The notes: generated from the sequence alone by a model not told the origin. A DNA stretch of 46,635 nt from Treponema sp. UBA1747 (GCA_002315375.1 DCHR01000027.1:1-46635); one strand, 5' to 3'; shown: positions 7,824 through 16,732, numbered from the stretch's first letter. Program-made: numbers and translations.

Positions 7824-8462
7824 TTATTTAAGAATGTTCAAACCTTTTACGTAGATTGGACCTTTGTCTCCAGACCAGAACTGAATCATGATTACTTCAT
7901 TTTCTGATTTGAAGTTGTTTCCCCACTGTTCATCAGCTTTCAGGTCAGCTGTGTTGTCTGTCCATGCATCTGTTGCAATGTCAGAAAGGTAGAAAGAACC
8001 TTTGTGTTCTGCACCGTTCATTTCTTCATACATGAATGCAATGTTGTATGATCCGTTTCCACCGTCAAAACCTGCAACTGACCACTGAAGTTTTTTCAGA
8101 TCAGCACAAGAAACTGGTTCGTCAAATACGAATGCGAAACGAATTTCCGGGTTGTAGTTAGCTGTGATTTTCACACATTTTTCACCAAGGTATGTTCCCA
8201 TTGTTGCTGTTGCACCCTGAACTGAAGGAGCACTTGCTTTAGACATATCTTTGTCTACAACCAGTGTTACACCTACACCAAGAGCTTCAGAAAGAGCTTT
8301 ACAAGCATCATCAACTGAATCTTTTGATGCTACGAATTCTGGTCCTTCTTCTTCTACTGTCAGGAATGAGAAATCATCTTCTTCTTCAACTTTTGTTGAA
8401 CCACATGAAATCAGTCCGAAAAGAACTGCTGATGCTGCAAGTACTGCTGCTATTTTTTTCAT
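7824..8462 (-). CDS. Lipoprotein, possible carbohydrate-binding-like beta-sandwich
   Basis: The 212-residue product has a lipoprotein signal peptide with lipobox LISC followed by an acidic linker (GSTKVEEEDDFSF). After that comes a globular domain with the look of a CBM or discoidin-type jelly roll (KITANYNPEIRFAFVFDEPVS, LKKLQWSVAG, a closing VIMIQFWSGDKGPIYVKGLNIL). Binding domains of this type place their last strand in a GPIYVKGLNI-like segment. The lipoprotein at 24563-25087 has a similar leader, acidic linker and closing strand, so the two may be paralogues. The frame extends to a TTG at 8477, but GGAGG fits the ATG at 8462. The function is not known; a surface sugar-binding or scaffold role is inference, and the neighbouring GH5 gene is only weak support. 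Confidence 0.65.
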   Translation of the reverse strand: MKKIAAVLAASAVLFGLISCGSTKVEEEDDFSFLTVEEEGPEFVASKDSVDDACKALSEALGVGVTLVVDKDMSKASAPSVQGATATMGTYLGEKCVKITANYNPEIRFAFVFDEPVSCADLKKLQWSVAGFDGGNGSYNIAFMYEEMNGAEHKGSFYLSDIATDAWTDNTADLKADEQWGNNFKSENEVIMIQFWSGDKGPIYVKGLNILK

Positions 8463-8506
8463 AATACTATCCTCCAATTTGATAGACCTTTTTATTTTAT
8501 GATTTT

Positions 8507-8515
8507 ATTCTAGCA
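8507..8515 (-). promoter_or_regulatory. Extended -10 promoter candidate for the lipoprotein
   Basis: The minus strand reads TGCTAGAAT, an extended -10. It would give a leader of about 38 nt containing the GGAGG ribosome site. The surrounding 14-mer recurs at 24450-24463. Confidence 0.4.
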
Positions 8516-8589
8516 TCCTTTTTTTTCATTCCTACCTTAGAAATTTGACAAGTTAAGTTTGAAAATTTGAAAAAAAACGATATACCTGA

Positions 8590-9678
8590 TTAGTTCCTTG
8601 GCTTCTTTGAAAGTTCCAGGAAATCATCGCCTATTTTTTCATCATCAAATTTTAACTCACGGCGGTTGTAAATATCTGTTGAACCTGCCCACAAAACAGG
8701 ACAGAATCCCATGTCATAAGAAACATTTGAAACTTCACGGAGATATTTCCGGATACTTTCCGGATCTTTATTTACAACAGGACATCCGTATTCACCGATA
8801 ATTACTCCGATTCCTTTGTCATGAAAATTCGTTTTCATTTTTTTCATATTAGTTTTCAGTTCACTGATATCACTGTTTGTTCCCCAGGTTTTCCGCATCA
8901 TTCCCCAGGAAGCATTTTCTGTAAGAATGGCAAAAGTTGATGGAGTGTAATAATGAACAGAAATCATACAGCGGTTCTTTTTATCCTCCGGCATTTTAAA
9001 ATCCGCAACACAGGTTTTTGCAATATCCGTGTTATAACCCGCAATAAGGAGATAGCGGTCTTTGTTCTTGCCTCCGGAACTTCTGACAATATCCACAAAA
9101 GTCTGATTAATTTTATTAAGAAGTTTGTACTGTGTTTTCATATCCAGTCCTTCCCAATGACCTTCTTCATTCAGACTTTCAAAAACAAGATGCTCATCAT
9201 AATCCTGGTATCGTTCACAAATCTGATTCCAGATCGCCGTATATTTTTCCATGCAGCCTTTGTAATTTTTCTGAAATCCATAACGCTTGTCATTGATCCA
9301 GCCGCCGTCCCAGTGAATGTTCAGAATTACATAAAGGCCGGAATCGATTGCATAATCAACCACTTCATTTACCCGGTCTGCTACCTTGTCAGCAATTTTG
9401 TAATCAGGAGACATTTCCCGGGACCAGGCAACAGGAAGTCTGATTGAATCAAATCCTCTTGCCTTCAAATCTTCAAACATTTCCTTTGTAGAAACCGGAG
9501 CACCCCAGCCTACTTCAAAGCCGGTGATTCCTCCACCCAGACAATCAAACGTGTTTCCCCAGTTATAGCCAATGCCCAGTTTTTTTGTAAAGGCAACTGA
9601 ATCTGTATCAGCGGCAGAAAGAGAAGAAAATACAAACGACAAAAATAAACCGATAAAAAAGAGTTTCTTTAATTTCAT
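8590..9678 (-). CDS. Secreted glycoside hydrolase family 5 (endoglucanase-type)
   Basis: The 362-residue protein has a signal peptide ending near SLSAA (residue 22) and a single GH5 TIM-barrel with no attached binding module. Visible landmarks are NWGNTFD at 39-45, the SIRLPVAWS strand, LNIHWDGGW, the acid/base segment LVFESLNEEG (Glu171 in the N-E pair), VHYYTPSTF and the nucleophile segment GVIIGEYGCP (Glu296). All catalytic positions appear intact. It probably cuts beta-1,4-glucan or a related plant polymer in the periplasm or outside the cell; the exact substrate is undetermined. No ribosome site is seen; TATAAT lies exactly 6 nt before the ATG. A single gene, not obviously in an operon. 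Confidence 0.88.
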   Translation of the reverse strand: MKLKKLFFIGLFLSFVFSSLSAADTDSVAFTKKLGIGYNWGNTFDCLGGGITGFEVGWGAPVSTKEMFEDLKARGFDSIRLPVAWSREMSPDYKIADKVADRVNEVVDYAIDSGLYVILNIHWDGGWINDKRYGFQKNYKGCMEKYTAIWNQICERYQDYDEHLVFESLNEEGHWEGLDMKTQYKLLNKINQTFVDIVRSSGGKNKDRYLLIAGYNTDIAKTCVADFKMPEDKKNRCMISVHYYTPSTFAILTENASWGMMRKTWGTNSDISELKTNMKKMKTNFHDKGIGVIIGEYGCPVVNKDPESIRKYLREVSNVSYDMGFCPVLWAGSTDIYNRRELKFDDEKIGDDFLELSKKPRN

Positions 9679-9684
9679 AAGGAA

Positions 9685-9690
9685 ATTATA
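9685..9690 (-). promoter_or_regulatory. -10 element abutting the GH5 start (leaderless candidate)
   Basis: TATAAT on the minus strand is separated from the ATG by exactly TTCCTT (6 nt). The -35 match is weak. Confidence 0.4.
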
Positions 9691-9758
9691 AAACTCATAA
9701 TTTTTGAGGAAACCTTAAATTTTAAGAGAGTTAATACTAAAAATTTGAGAAAACTTTT

Positions 9759-11660
9759 CTAAATGTTATTTTTGAACAGTTCCATGCAGTCTTTTTCTGA
9801 CAAAGGTCTTTTATACAAAAAGCCTTGTATCAGGTCTGCACCGGCTTCGCGAACCATTTTATCCTGTTCCAGATTTTCTACACCTTCCATCAAAATCTTC
9901 AGGCCGTTCTGTTTGAAAGCGCTGATTAAACTTGTAATAAGACGGCGACTTTCCTCTTTGTTTTCCATAGACAGAACCATCGAGCGATCAATTTTAATAG
10001 TTGTAAACGGAAGGTCAACAACATTTGCAAAATTTGAATAACCTGTTCCAAAGTCATCCAGATAGAATACAATTCCTGCTTCTGCCAGGCGCACCATTCT
10101 TTCTTTTATAATTTCAAAATCTTCTATGAAAATACTTTCCGTAATTTCCATAATTATATTTTCAGGTTTAATTCCGTATCGTTTGATTGTTTCCAGAACG
10201 TTTTCAACAATCATTGGATTTGAAAGCTGATTTACACTGAAGTTAACGGAAACTGCTTTCACGGTTTCTTTATTTTCACTTATGAACCGGCAGATTTTTT
10301 CAAAAGCAACATTACCCAGTTTTTCAATCAGCCCTTTACTTTCAGCAACGGCAATAAATTCATCCGGCGGAATTGTTCCTATCTCAGTATCAAGAAGTCG
10401 TGACAAAGCTTCCGAATAAATGAACTTTTCTTTTTCGATGGAATAAATCGGCTGATAATAAATCTGGTACATTTTTGAATCCACGTTCAATTCTCTTTCA
10501 AGAATGTCCTGGATCATATTATTTCGGCGGACTTTTTCCTCATAAACTTCATCACACAAAAGAAATTTCATATCATGTTTTTCTTTAGTTTTCTGTGCAT
10601 TGGAAAGCATTTCGCTGACCAGTTCCATTGCATTATTGTAATTTTTTGCATTTCCTGGAACGCTGATTCCAACAGACCTGGTTTCAATATGGAACATTTT
10701 ATTATTATCAGTTTTCAAGCTTTGAATTTCTGAACTGATTTTCAAAATGCTTTCACGCATTTTTTCCATATTTTCGCCGGTAACTGCAAATCGGTCTGAA
10801 GAAATATGATAAGAAGTTTTTGGAAACACCCCTGAAATTTTCTGCGCGATTTTAAAAAGCAGATAGTTTGTTTCGTTATATCCCAGAGTTTCATAAATGC
10901 TGTGGTAATTTTCAATGCTGATTATCACTACACTTACGGATTTAGTTTTATTAATCAAGTTTGCCAGATGCTGTTCTGTCATCAGTCCTGTGGTCAAATC
11001 ATAATCAAGGAAATCTGCCTGGATTGTAAGATAAGTCAAAAGCAAAGGTGCCATAGCAGCTGTTCCCGTCATCTCCAGATGAGGAAAGAAAAATTGAATA
11101 AGTACAATTCCAAAACTTAACACAGGATATGATATAAAAACAAAAACAATTTTGCGGGACAAAACTCTTTTGTTTTGAAATGCAATTACTACACACAGGA
11201 ATGTATAAATACCTGTGATTATATAAGTAATATTTTTAAGACAGCCTCGTACATAACCTTCAACACTATCATAATGAAAAAGCCATCCGTTTTTCAGATT
11301 CAACAAAACGATTATCACATAAAATGCATAAGGAATATGAAGCGCTATAGAAACCGGCATTTTGTGCTTTTTATTCAAAGACACAAAATCATATGAATAA
11401 AAAACAAACATTACCGGCGGACTGACCAGAAGAATAAAATACAGCGTAGTTATTGTTGTTGCGATTACAAAATTTTCAGGTGAATAATGTTCTATCTGAT
11501 GAATCGTACTGATGTTCAAAAGAGTCGTTGAAAGAATAGCCAGAATACATAACAAAAAAAGCCTGTGTCTGCGCTCTTTCAGAGTAAAGGAACTCACGAA
11601 ATTTATGAGCATGATTCCAGAGAGAATAGCAACTGTAATTTCACCTAATATATTATGCAT
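9759..11660 (-). CDS. Membrane c-di-GMP phosphodiesterase: 7-TM-like sensor, degenerate GGDEF, EAL
   Basis: The roughly 633-residue protein begins with about seven hydrophobic segments in residues 1-225 (a membrane sensor domain). A GGDEF-type domain follows (YDLTTGLMTEQHLANLI to about residue 385) in which the active-site motif is replaced by SSDRF, so it should not make c-di-GMP. The C-terminal EAL domain looks intact: YYQPIYSIE, SEALSR, ITES, DDFGTGYS, KIDRSM and EGVEN are all present. I infer that it degrades c-di-GMP, with GGDEF as a regulatory module. The longest frame starts at 11669, but that ATG overlaps a TAAAAT -10 element. The next ATG (11660, MHNILGEI) lies 7 nt after that -10, so I prefer it. 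Confidence 0.85.
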   Translation of the reverse strand: MHNILGEITVAILSGIMLINFVSSFTLKERRHRLFLLCILAILSTTLLNISTIHQIEHYSPENFVIATTITTLYFILLVSPPVMFVFYSYDFVSLNKKHKMPVSIALHIPYAFYVIIVLLNLKNGWLFHYDSVEGYVRGCLKNITYIITGIYTFLCVVIAFQNKRVLSRKIVFVFISYPVLSFGIVLIQFFFPHLEMTGTAAMAPLLLTYLTIQADFLDYDLTTGLMTEQHLANLINKTKSVSVVIISIENYHSIYETLGYNETNYLLFKIAQKISGVFPKTSYHISSDRFAVTGENMEKMRESILKISSEIQSLKTDNNKMFHIETRSVGISVPGNAKNYNNAMELVSEMLSNAQKTKEKHDMKFLLCDEVYEEKVRRNNMIQDILERELNVDSKMYQIYYQPIYSIEKEKFIYSEALSRLLDTEIGTIPPDEFIAVAESKGLIEKLGNVAFEKICRFISENKETVKAVSVNFSVNQLSNPMIVENVLETIKRYGIKPENIIMEITESIFIEDFEIIKERMVRLAEAGIVFYLDDFGTGYSNFANVVDLPFTTIKIDRSMVLSMENKEESRRLITSLISAFKQNGLKILMEGVENLEQDKMVREAGADLIQGFLYKRPLSEKDCMELFKNNI

Positions 11661-11667
11661 CCCTTCC

Positions 11668-11697
11668 ATTTTACTCTAAAATCTCCATTTTGTCCAA
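11668..11697 (-). promoter_or_regulatory. Promoter of the EAL gene, leaderless candidate
   Basis: The minus strand reads TTGGAC (11692-11697), 18 bp, TAAAAT (11668-11673), then seven nt, then ATG at 11660. GGAAGGG touches the ATG, too close to act as a ribosome site. Confidence 0.4.
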
Positions 11698-11787
11698 ATT
11701 CAACTGTAAAAATAAAGAAAATTTTGTCCCTTTTTGCCAAAAATCGCAAAAAAAATAAAAACTAATGTAAAACCTCCCGGAGTCAAA

Positions 11788-12807
11788 ATGAAATTTTCTT
11801 TACTTTTCAACGCCACATTATCCCTTTTTTTCCTGTCAGCCTGCTCTGTTTTTTCGGAAGAACCTTCCCGTTCAAAAAACAATTCTTCTGTTATTTCTGT
11901 TGTTTCATACAACGCCCAGGAATTCTTCGATGCAAACCGCGACGGCTGTGAATACAGCGATTTCAAAAAATCAAATAACTGGAATTCAGACAGCTATAAA
12001 ATCAGACTGGAACGTTTATGCACGGTAATAAAAAACCTCAACGCAGATATTTATGTTTTTCAGGAAATAGAAAATGAAGGAGTTCTTCAGGACCTTTCCA
12101 ATTTTCTTGCAGGTGAAAGCTGGCGCCAGAAAGATTTGTGGACCTACTCCTGCTTTGCAAAGGAACCCGACTCCGCCATAGGCAATGCTGTGTTTTCGCG
12201 ATTTCCCCTGAGCGATATAAAAGTCCACCATCTGGATATCCGTTCTGAATCAACTCACCAGCCTTCCATGCGGCCCATACTTGAAGCTTCAGTGACTGCA
12301 GGAAATAACAAATTCAAACTTTATGCCTGCCACTGGAAAAGCAAAAGCGGCGGCGAAGAAGAAACAGAACTCTGGAGAAACTGGCAGGAACAGATTCTGG
12401 CAGACCTGCTTCTTCAGGAAAAAGAAAACTCTGGTCCAGATTTTGCAGCCCTAATCTGCGGAGATTTCAACAGGGACATTCTGGATTTTTCCCTGAACGA
12501 AAAAACGGATGACCCTGAAGGAAATATAATTTTGCGTGGAAAAAATAATCAGATAAAAGTTCACAGTCTCTGGATTGATTCCCCGGGAAATTTTTCAAGT
12601 ACAAAAGGCAGTTATTATTTCCAGAACGAATGGGAAAGAATTGATCAGATTTTTATCGCAGGGAATATCAGGTTTAAAAAATTTGAACCCCAGTACAACG
12701 GCGAATGGGCCGATGAAACCGGGGTTCCTTTAGGCTATAAACTTTACAACGGCAGCGGTTATTCAGACCATCTGCCAGTAAAAGCAATAATCGAACTTAG
12801 TTATTGA
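11788..12807 (+). CDS. Lipoprotein of the endonuclease/exonuclease/phosphatase (EEP) superfamily
   Basis: The 339-residue protein has a lipoprotein signal (MKFSLLFNATLSLFFLSAC) and then an EEP fold. Metal and catalytic motifs are in order: SYNAQEFF (Asn), VFQEIEN (Glu), YACHWKSK, ICGDFNRD (Asp, Asn) and SDHLPVKA (Asp-His). It is therefore predicted to be an active phosphodiester hydrolase anchored outside the inner membrane. Possible substrates include extracellular DNA, phospholipid headgroups or other phosphoesters, and sequence alone does not decide. The frame opens at 11734, but CCGGAG is correctly placed for the ATG at 11788 and the signal peptide starts there. The last 11 bp overlap the convergent ychF 3' end. 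Confidence 0.8.
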   Translation: MKFSLLFNATLSLFFLSACSVFSEEPSRSKNNSSVISVVSYNAQEFFDANRDGCEYSDFKKSNNWNSDSYKIRLERLCTVIKNLNADIYVFQEIENEGVLQDLSNFLAGESWRQKDLWTYSCFAKEPDSAIGNAVFSRFPLSDIKVHHLDIRSESTHQPSMRPILEASVTAGNNKFKLYACHWKSKSGGEEETELWRNWQEQILADLLLQEKENSGPDFAALICGDFNRDILDFSLNEKTDDPEGNIILRGKNNQIKVHSLWIDSPGNFSSTKGSYYFQNEWERIDQIFIAGNIRFKKFEPQYNGEWADETGVPLGYKLYNGSGYSDHLPVKAIIELSY

Positions 12808-13927
12808 ACTTGAAGAACAGAACATCGCCGTCCTGAACTACATATTCTTTTCCTTCCATGCGATACTTTCCGGCTGCCTTGATTGCAGCTTCGTCTTTGT
12901 ACTGGCGCAGGTCGTCAATTGTGTAAGCTTCAGCTTTGATGAATCCTTTTTCAAAGTCTGTGTGAATTACACCGGCAGCCTGTGGAGCTTTGTCTCCGGC
13001 ATGAATTGTCCAGGCGCGGCATTCATCAGGTCCACCTGTAAAGAAAGTTCTCAGGCCCATCAGGTGATAAGCTTTGCGTGCCAGAACTGCAAGACCACTT
13101 TCTGTAAGACCAACTGAATCCATAAAATCTTTGCGGTCAGCAGGATCTGTAATTTCTGCCAGGTCTGCTTCAAACTTACCGCAGATTACAATTACTTCTG
13201 ATTTTTCTTCGGCTGCGTATTTTTCAACGATTTTTACATAATCGTTTGTGCCTTCTGCAACTGTATCTTCATCAACGTTTGCAACATAAAGTGTTGGTTT
13301 CATTGTAAGAAGGAACATGTCACGAACAGCTTCTTTTTCATCGTCTGTAAGGTCTGCTGTGCGGGCACATTTGCCGTCAATCAAAAGAGGCTTAATTTTT
13401 GCAACGGCACTGTTCCATGGAGCCAGCTGCTTTTCTGCTTCTTTGCCCAGGGCACGTACTGTTTTAATATTTTTTTCTTCGCGCTTTGTAATTGTATCCA
13501 GGTCAGCCTGACAAAGTTCCCAGTTGATTGTAAGAATATCGCTTTCAGGATCAATCGGTGCTGCTTCATTTGCATTATCGCGGACATGCATAATATCAGG
13601 ATTGTCAAAACAGCGGACAACATGAGCAATTACTGAACATTCGCGGATATTTGCCAGGAACTTGTTTCCCAAACCTTCACCGTTTGATGCACCCTTAATA
13701 AGACCTGCAATATCAACAAATTTAACTGCAGCAGAAGTCTTCTTTTTTGGGTTATGAATACTTGCTATAAAGTCCAGACGTTCATCAGGAAGGTCTACAA
13801 TACCGATGTTAGGGTCAATTGTACAGAAAGGAAAGTTTGCAGCTTCTGCAGGAGCGGCTGTCAGAGCCGAAAAAATGGTCGATTTACCAACGTTTGGAAG
13901 TCCAACAATTCCACATTCAAGTGCCAT
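12797..13927 (-). CDS. ychF: Redox-regulated P-loop ATPase YchF/OLA1
   Basis: The 376-residue protein is an Obg-family P-loop protein that, unlike its relatives, prefers ATP. It associates with ribosomes and affects stress responses in other bacteria. The G1 motif GLPNVGKST is at residues 8-16, followed by DLPDERL, FVDIAGLIKGASNGEGLGNKFL (switch II), the NVDE substitution for NKxD, and a C-terminal TGS domain ending DVLFFKFNN. Length and motifs are standard. GAGGA precedes the ATG at normal spacing. It converges on the EEP gene with an 11-bp overlap and has no operon partner. Confidence 0.96.
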   Translation of the reverse strand: MALECGIVGLPNVGKSTIFSALTAAPAEAANFPFCTIDPNIGIVDLPDERLDFIASIHNPKKKTSAAVKFVDIAGLIKGASNGEGLGNKFLANIRECSVIAHVVRCFDNPDIMHVRDNANEAAPIDPESDILTINWELCQADLDTITKREEKNIKTVRALGKEAEKQLAPWNSAVAKIKPLLIDGKCARTADLTDDEKEAVRDMFLLTMKPTLYVANVDEDTVAEGTNDYVKIVEKYAAEEKSEVIVICGKFEADLAEITDPADRKDFMDSVGLTESGLAVLARKAYHLMGLRTFFTGGPDECRAWTIHAGDKAPQAAGVIHTDFEKGFIKAEAYTIDDLRQYKDEAAIKAAGKYRMEGKEYVVQDGDVLFFKFNN

Positions 13928-14039
13928 ATAAAATCCTCAAAATTTCAAATTATTTCCCTATAAATATAATGAAAACCGCCTTTTTTATAAAGTGAAGAAC
14001 TTATTCACCGGAATTTCTGACTCTTTAACAGCAAAAAAC

Positions 14040-14066
14040 TTGGATTTTTTGGATATTTTGGATATT
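14040..14066 (+). repeat. Three tandem 9-bp units upstream of the PilZ gene
   Basis: TTGGATTTT, TTGGATATT and TTGGATATT lie head to tail, ending 13 bp before the -35 of the PilZ-gene promoter. They may be regulator half-sites. Confidence 0.4.
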
Positions 14067-14079
14067 TTCAGTCCTTTCC

Positions 14080-14108
14080 TTGACCAATAATTCTTTCTAT
14101 TTTATTAT
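14080..14108 (+). promoter_or_regulatory. Promoter of the PilZ-TPR pair, leaderless candidate
   Basis: TTGACC (14080-14085), 17 bp, TATTAT (14103-14108), then eight nt, then the ATG at 14117. No ribosome site can fit between them. Confidence 0.55.
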
Positions 14109-14116
14109 TATCGTGT

Positions 14117-15010
14117 ATGGCACTACCTGCTCTTCCGAATAGCCAGGAAATTTCTCGTTATTACGATATTTATCGTGATAAAGAAATTACATTCACAAAA
14201 GAAACTCTGCATTACCTGCGTATAGATCCTCGCCAGATTTTTATCAAATGTGCCGGCGGACAGTGGCCATGTATTATTAACTCTACTTCATTCCAGTTTG
14301 CAAAAATCATTCTTGGTGTTGGAAGTGGGGCTATCACTCAGATTAAAAAAAATCCAAACATGCCTGTACAGGTTCGTTATTGTTTTATTCAGGACGACAA
14401 CACTCCATTAAGTTTCTTCGTTACAGGACATGTTTCCCAGATTTCTCCATATCGGGGAACAAATGAACTGGTTATCCTTACTGTTTCTTTCACTCAGCAG
14501 CCGCCTGATGATCTTATCATCAGAATGGGACAGTTCATTGATACAAATGAAAATTTCCTGAATCGTCGCGACGAACGTATTATCATCAACAAAGAAATTG
14601 TCCGCCGCCTTAATCTTGAAAAAGAAGAAACAATAATTGATATTTCCGGGGTTCCACGCCGCTGTATTCTGCGTGATATTTCTTTCGGCGGATGCAAGGT
14701 AATGTGTATGGGTGTTCCTAAATTCCTTATCGGAAAGAATGCCTCCCTCAAATTGAATTTTATTGATCCTGTAGTCACCTTCAATATTCCTGGAGAAGTA
14801 AAAAATGCAGAAAGCCTTGAGGGCCGAAAAGACATTGTTATTGTCTGCATCGCATTTAACCCACCCCAGGTTCCTATGCAGTTCAAGGTTCTGATAAATC
14901 AGTTCCTTACACAAAACAAGAAAACTTTGCTTGAGATGAATAAAATTGCTCTTCAGCAGCAGATTCTTCAACAGTCTGCAATGACAGCAAAAAAACAGCC
15001 TCAAGCTTAA
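14117..15010 (+). CDS. PilZ-domain c-di-GMP-binding protein
   Basis: The 297-residue cytoplasmic protein has an N-terminal domain of about 145 residues without a recognised motif (possibly a PilZ-like non-binding domain) and a PilZ domain at about 150-265. The PilZ signature is visible as RRDERI, then GVPRRCILRDISFGGCKV, which supplies the arginines and the DISxxG turn that bind c-di-GMP. The C-terminal 30 residues are Gln/Leu rich. A TPR gene follows 32 bp downstream and probably shares the transcript. Treponema denticola has a c-di-GMP-binding PilZ protein linked to motility, so an effector role in motility or envelope behaviour is plausible. There is no Shine-Dalgarno sequence, so the start relies on a leaderless transcript. 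Confidence 0.8.
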   Translation: MALPALPNSQEISRYYDIYRDKEITFTKETLHYLRIDPRQIFIKCAGGQWPCIINSTSFQFAKIILGVGSGAITQIKKNPNMPVQVRYCFIQDDNTPLSFFVTGHVSQISPYRGTNELVILTVSFTQQPPDDLIIRMGQFIDTNENFLNRRDERIIINKEIVRRLNLEKEETIIDISGVPRRCILRDISFGGCKVMCMGVPKFLIGKNASLKLNFIDPVVTFNIPGEVKNAESLEGRKDIVIVCIAFNPPQVPMQFKVLINQFLTQNKKTLLEMNKIALQQQILQQSAMTAKKQPQA

Positions 15011-15042
15011 AAATAATTTCATCATATTTTCACAGGGTAATT

Positions 15043-16197
15043 ATGAATCCAAAAAATCCTCTAGACTCAATTTTTTACATTACTATTCCTGAAGACTTTG
15101 CTTTCTCTCATGAAGCAATGAAAGTAAATGCAAAAATTCCTCTTCCTGTTCAGAAAAAAGACGGCGCCGAAGATAAAGCACCGGATTTAAATGACATTAC
15201 TACTGAACAGATTCTTGCCGGTATTCTTACTGTTCTTGCCTACGACCATCACAATGAACATCTTGATTATTACCGCACAATAGTTAAGAATGCCCGCCCG
15301 AACATTTTGAAAGAACTGGGTGAAACTGCTGTTCTTAAAGCTCGTAATGAAGATTACGAAATTGCAGAAGAAATCTTTATGGCTCTTCTGGGTCTTGAAC
15401 CGGACAATGCTTCTATCATTCTGAACATGGCTGTTTTCCTTGATACACGCGCTGAAAATTACCGCCGCGCAAACCTTGATGAAGATGCTGATGCTTACGA
15501 TGCAGACGCCCTCAAATACTACAAACGCGCTATGGAAGCTGAACCTCCAATTCCCGATGTTTACTTCAACGCAGGCTTTTACTACCTGAAACTGAACAAC
15601 TATCGTGAAGCCAAAGATTGTTTTGATTCCTACATCACACTTACCTGTGATACTCCTGACGAAGAATTAGGCGAAGAAGGAATCTACAAAAAAGAACGTG
15701 CCCAGGAAATCATCAACAACATCAACAAAACAAACATGGATGATGTTCACTTCCAGAAAGCTTACGAACTTATTTCCAAAGGAAAAGACCAGGAAGGAAT
15801 GGATGAAATCCTTCTGTTCATCAAGAACAATCCTAAAGTATGGAACGCCTGGTTCATGCTGGGATGGGCTCTTAGAAAAGTCGAACGTTTCACAGACGCC
15901 CGTAATGCATTTGAGGAATCCCTTAAATGTCCTGAAGGTGACCAGAACGCAGACACCTACAATGAAATTGCCCTCTGCTGCCTGGCAGAAAAAGATTTCC
16001 CTGAGGCTGAAAAATATCTGATGAAGAGTTTCCAGCTGGACCCAGAAAACGTAAAGGTAATTTCAAATCTTGGTTATCTGGCTCTGGCCCGTGGGGATGA
16101 AGAAAAAGCCCGCCAGTATTTCACTGCAGTTCTTGAATACAGTCCTAACGATCAGATTGCTGCTGCTGAACTTGCAAAACTGGAAGCCGGTGAATAA
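15043..16197 (+). CDS. Tetratricopeptide-repeat protein
   Basis: The 384-residue protein lacks a signal peptide. Its first 100 residues are divergent, and then come helical repeats from about 95 to the end. The clearest TPR units are AEEIFMALLGLEPDNASIIL, a YFNAGFYYLKLNNYREAKDCFDSY unit, WFMLGWALRKVERFTDARNAF, NEIALCCLAEKDFPEAEKYL and NLGYLALARGDEEKARQYF. TPR arrays mediate protein contacts and have no catalytic role of their own. The gene follows the PilZ gene at 32 bp with AGGG before the ATG, so it may be the partner or scaffold of the PilZ protein. A bidirectional terminator closes the pair. Confidence 0.85.
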   Translation: MNPKNPLDSIFYITIPEDFAFSHEAMKVNAKIPLPVQKKDGAEDKAPDLNDITTEQILAGILTVLAYDHHNEHLDYYRTIVKNARPNILKELGETAVLKARNEDYEIAEEIFMALLGLEPDNASIILNMAVFLDTRAENYRRANLDEDADAYDADALKYYKRAMEAEPPIPDVYFNAGFYYLKLNNYREAKDCFDSYITLTCDTPDEELGEEGIYKKERAQEIINNINKTNMDDVHFQKAYELISKGKDQEGMDEILLFIKNNPKVWNAWFMLGWALRKVERFTDARNAFEESLKCPEGDQNADTYNEIALCCLAEKDFPEAEKYLMKSFQLDPENVKVISNLGYLALARGDEEKARQYFTAVLEYSPNDQIAAAELAKLEAGE

Positions 16198-16256
16198 ATG
16201 TAAATATGAGTGATTGAGTCTGTCCAACCCACGCTTATTCACTCAGACAAAAAGAA

Positions 16257-16283
16257 AGGCGCTTTCATAGCGCCTCTTTTTAT
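16257..16283. terminator. Bidirectional terminator, TPR gene / DUF192 gene
   Basis: A 7-bp stem, AGGCGCT (16257-16263) with AGCGCCT (16269-16275), is flanked by T-rich runs on both strands. The plus-strand T run overlaps the stop codon of the convergent gene. Confidence 0.75.
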
Positions 16284-16720
16284 TTAACCTGAACTATATC
16301 TCCGACCTGTATTCCCTCTGCCAGGAACCAGCCCTGCGGAACTTCCAGCGCGTAGCGGCAGGAAACCGTACTTTTTACAGGTGCCAGACTGAAAGGAGTC
16401 ATATCAAAAATATTTTTGATTTCTCCTTTTGAATCCAGGTAGGCAATACTCAAAGGATGTGGTGTATTTTTCATCCAGAAAGAAAGAATCTGATCTTTCT
16501 CAAAAACAAACAGCATTCCGGTTCCATCAGGAATTTTCTTGCGGTTCATAAATCCATAATTTCTTTCAGCTTCTTTCTGAGCAATTTCTGCTTTTACTTC
16601 GACTTCTGTTCCATCCGCTTTCTGAATCTTCAAAACTTTTACCGGGAGCTTGCTTCCGGCACAGGCTGACATTACCAGACAGCATAAAAAAATCAAGGTC
16701 AAACTTAAACGCTTTTTCAT
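16280..16720 (-). CDS. DUF192 family lipoprotein
   Basis: The 146-residue protein carries a lipoprotein signal with lipobox MSAC at residues 17-20. It then shows the DUF192 core: AERNYGFMNRKKIPDGTGMLFVF, SFWMKNTPHPLSIAYLDSKGEI and ALEVPQGWFLAEGIQVGD. DUF192 proteins are small beta-barrel exported proteins with no settled function. It begins 12 nt downstream of the stop of the preceding minus-strand gene (16733), with AAAGGG as ribosome site, so the two form an operon. Confidence 0.85.
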   Translation of the reverse strand: MKKRLSLTLIFLCCLVMSACAGSKLPVKVLKIQKADGTEVEVKAEIAQKEAERNYGFMNRKKIPDGTGMLFVFEKDQILSFWMKNTPHPLSIAYLDSKGEIKNIFDMTPFSLAPVKSTVSCRYALEVPQGWFLAEGIQVGDIVQVK

Positions 16721-16732
16721 ATCTGTCCCTTT

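Noticed and set aside
7148..7831. 227-codon plus-strand ORF opposite glpK and the lipoprotein terminator
   Set aside because: It runs across the terminator and the glpK start and lacks any recognisable domain; Phe/Asn/Cys-rich translation is typical of a shadow.
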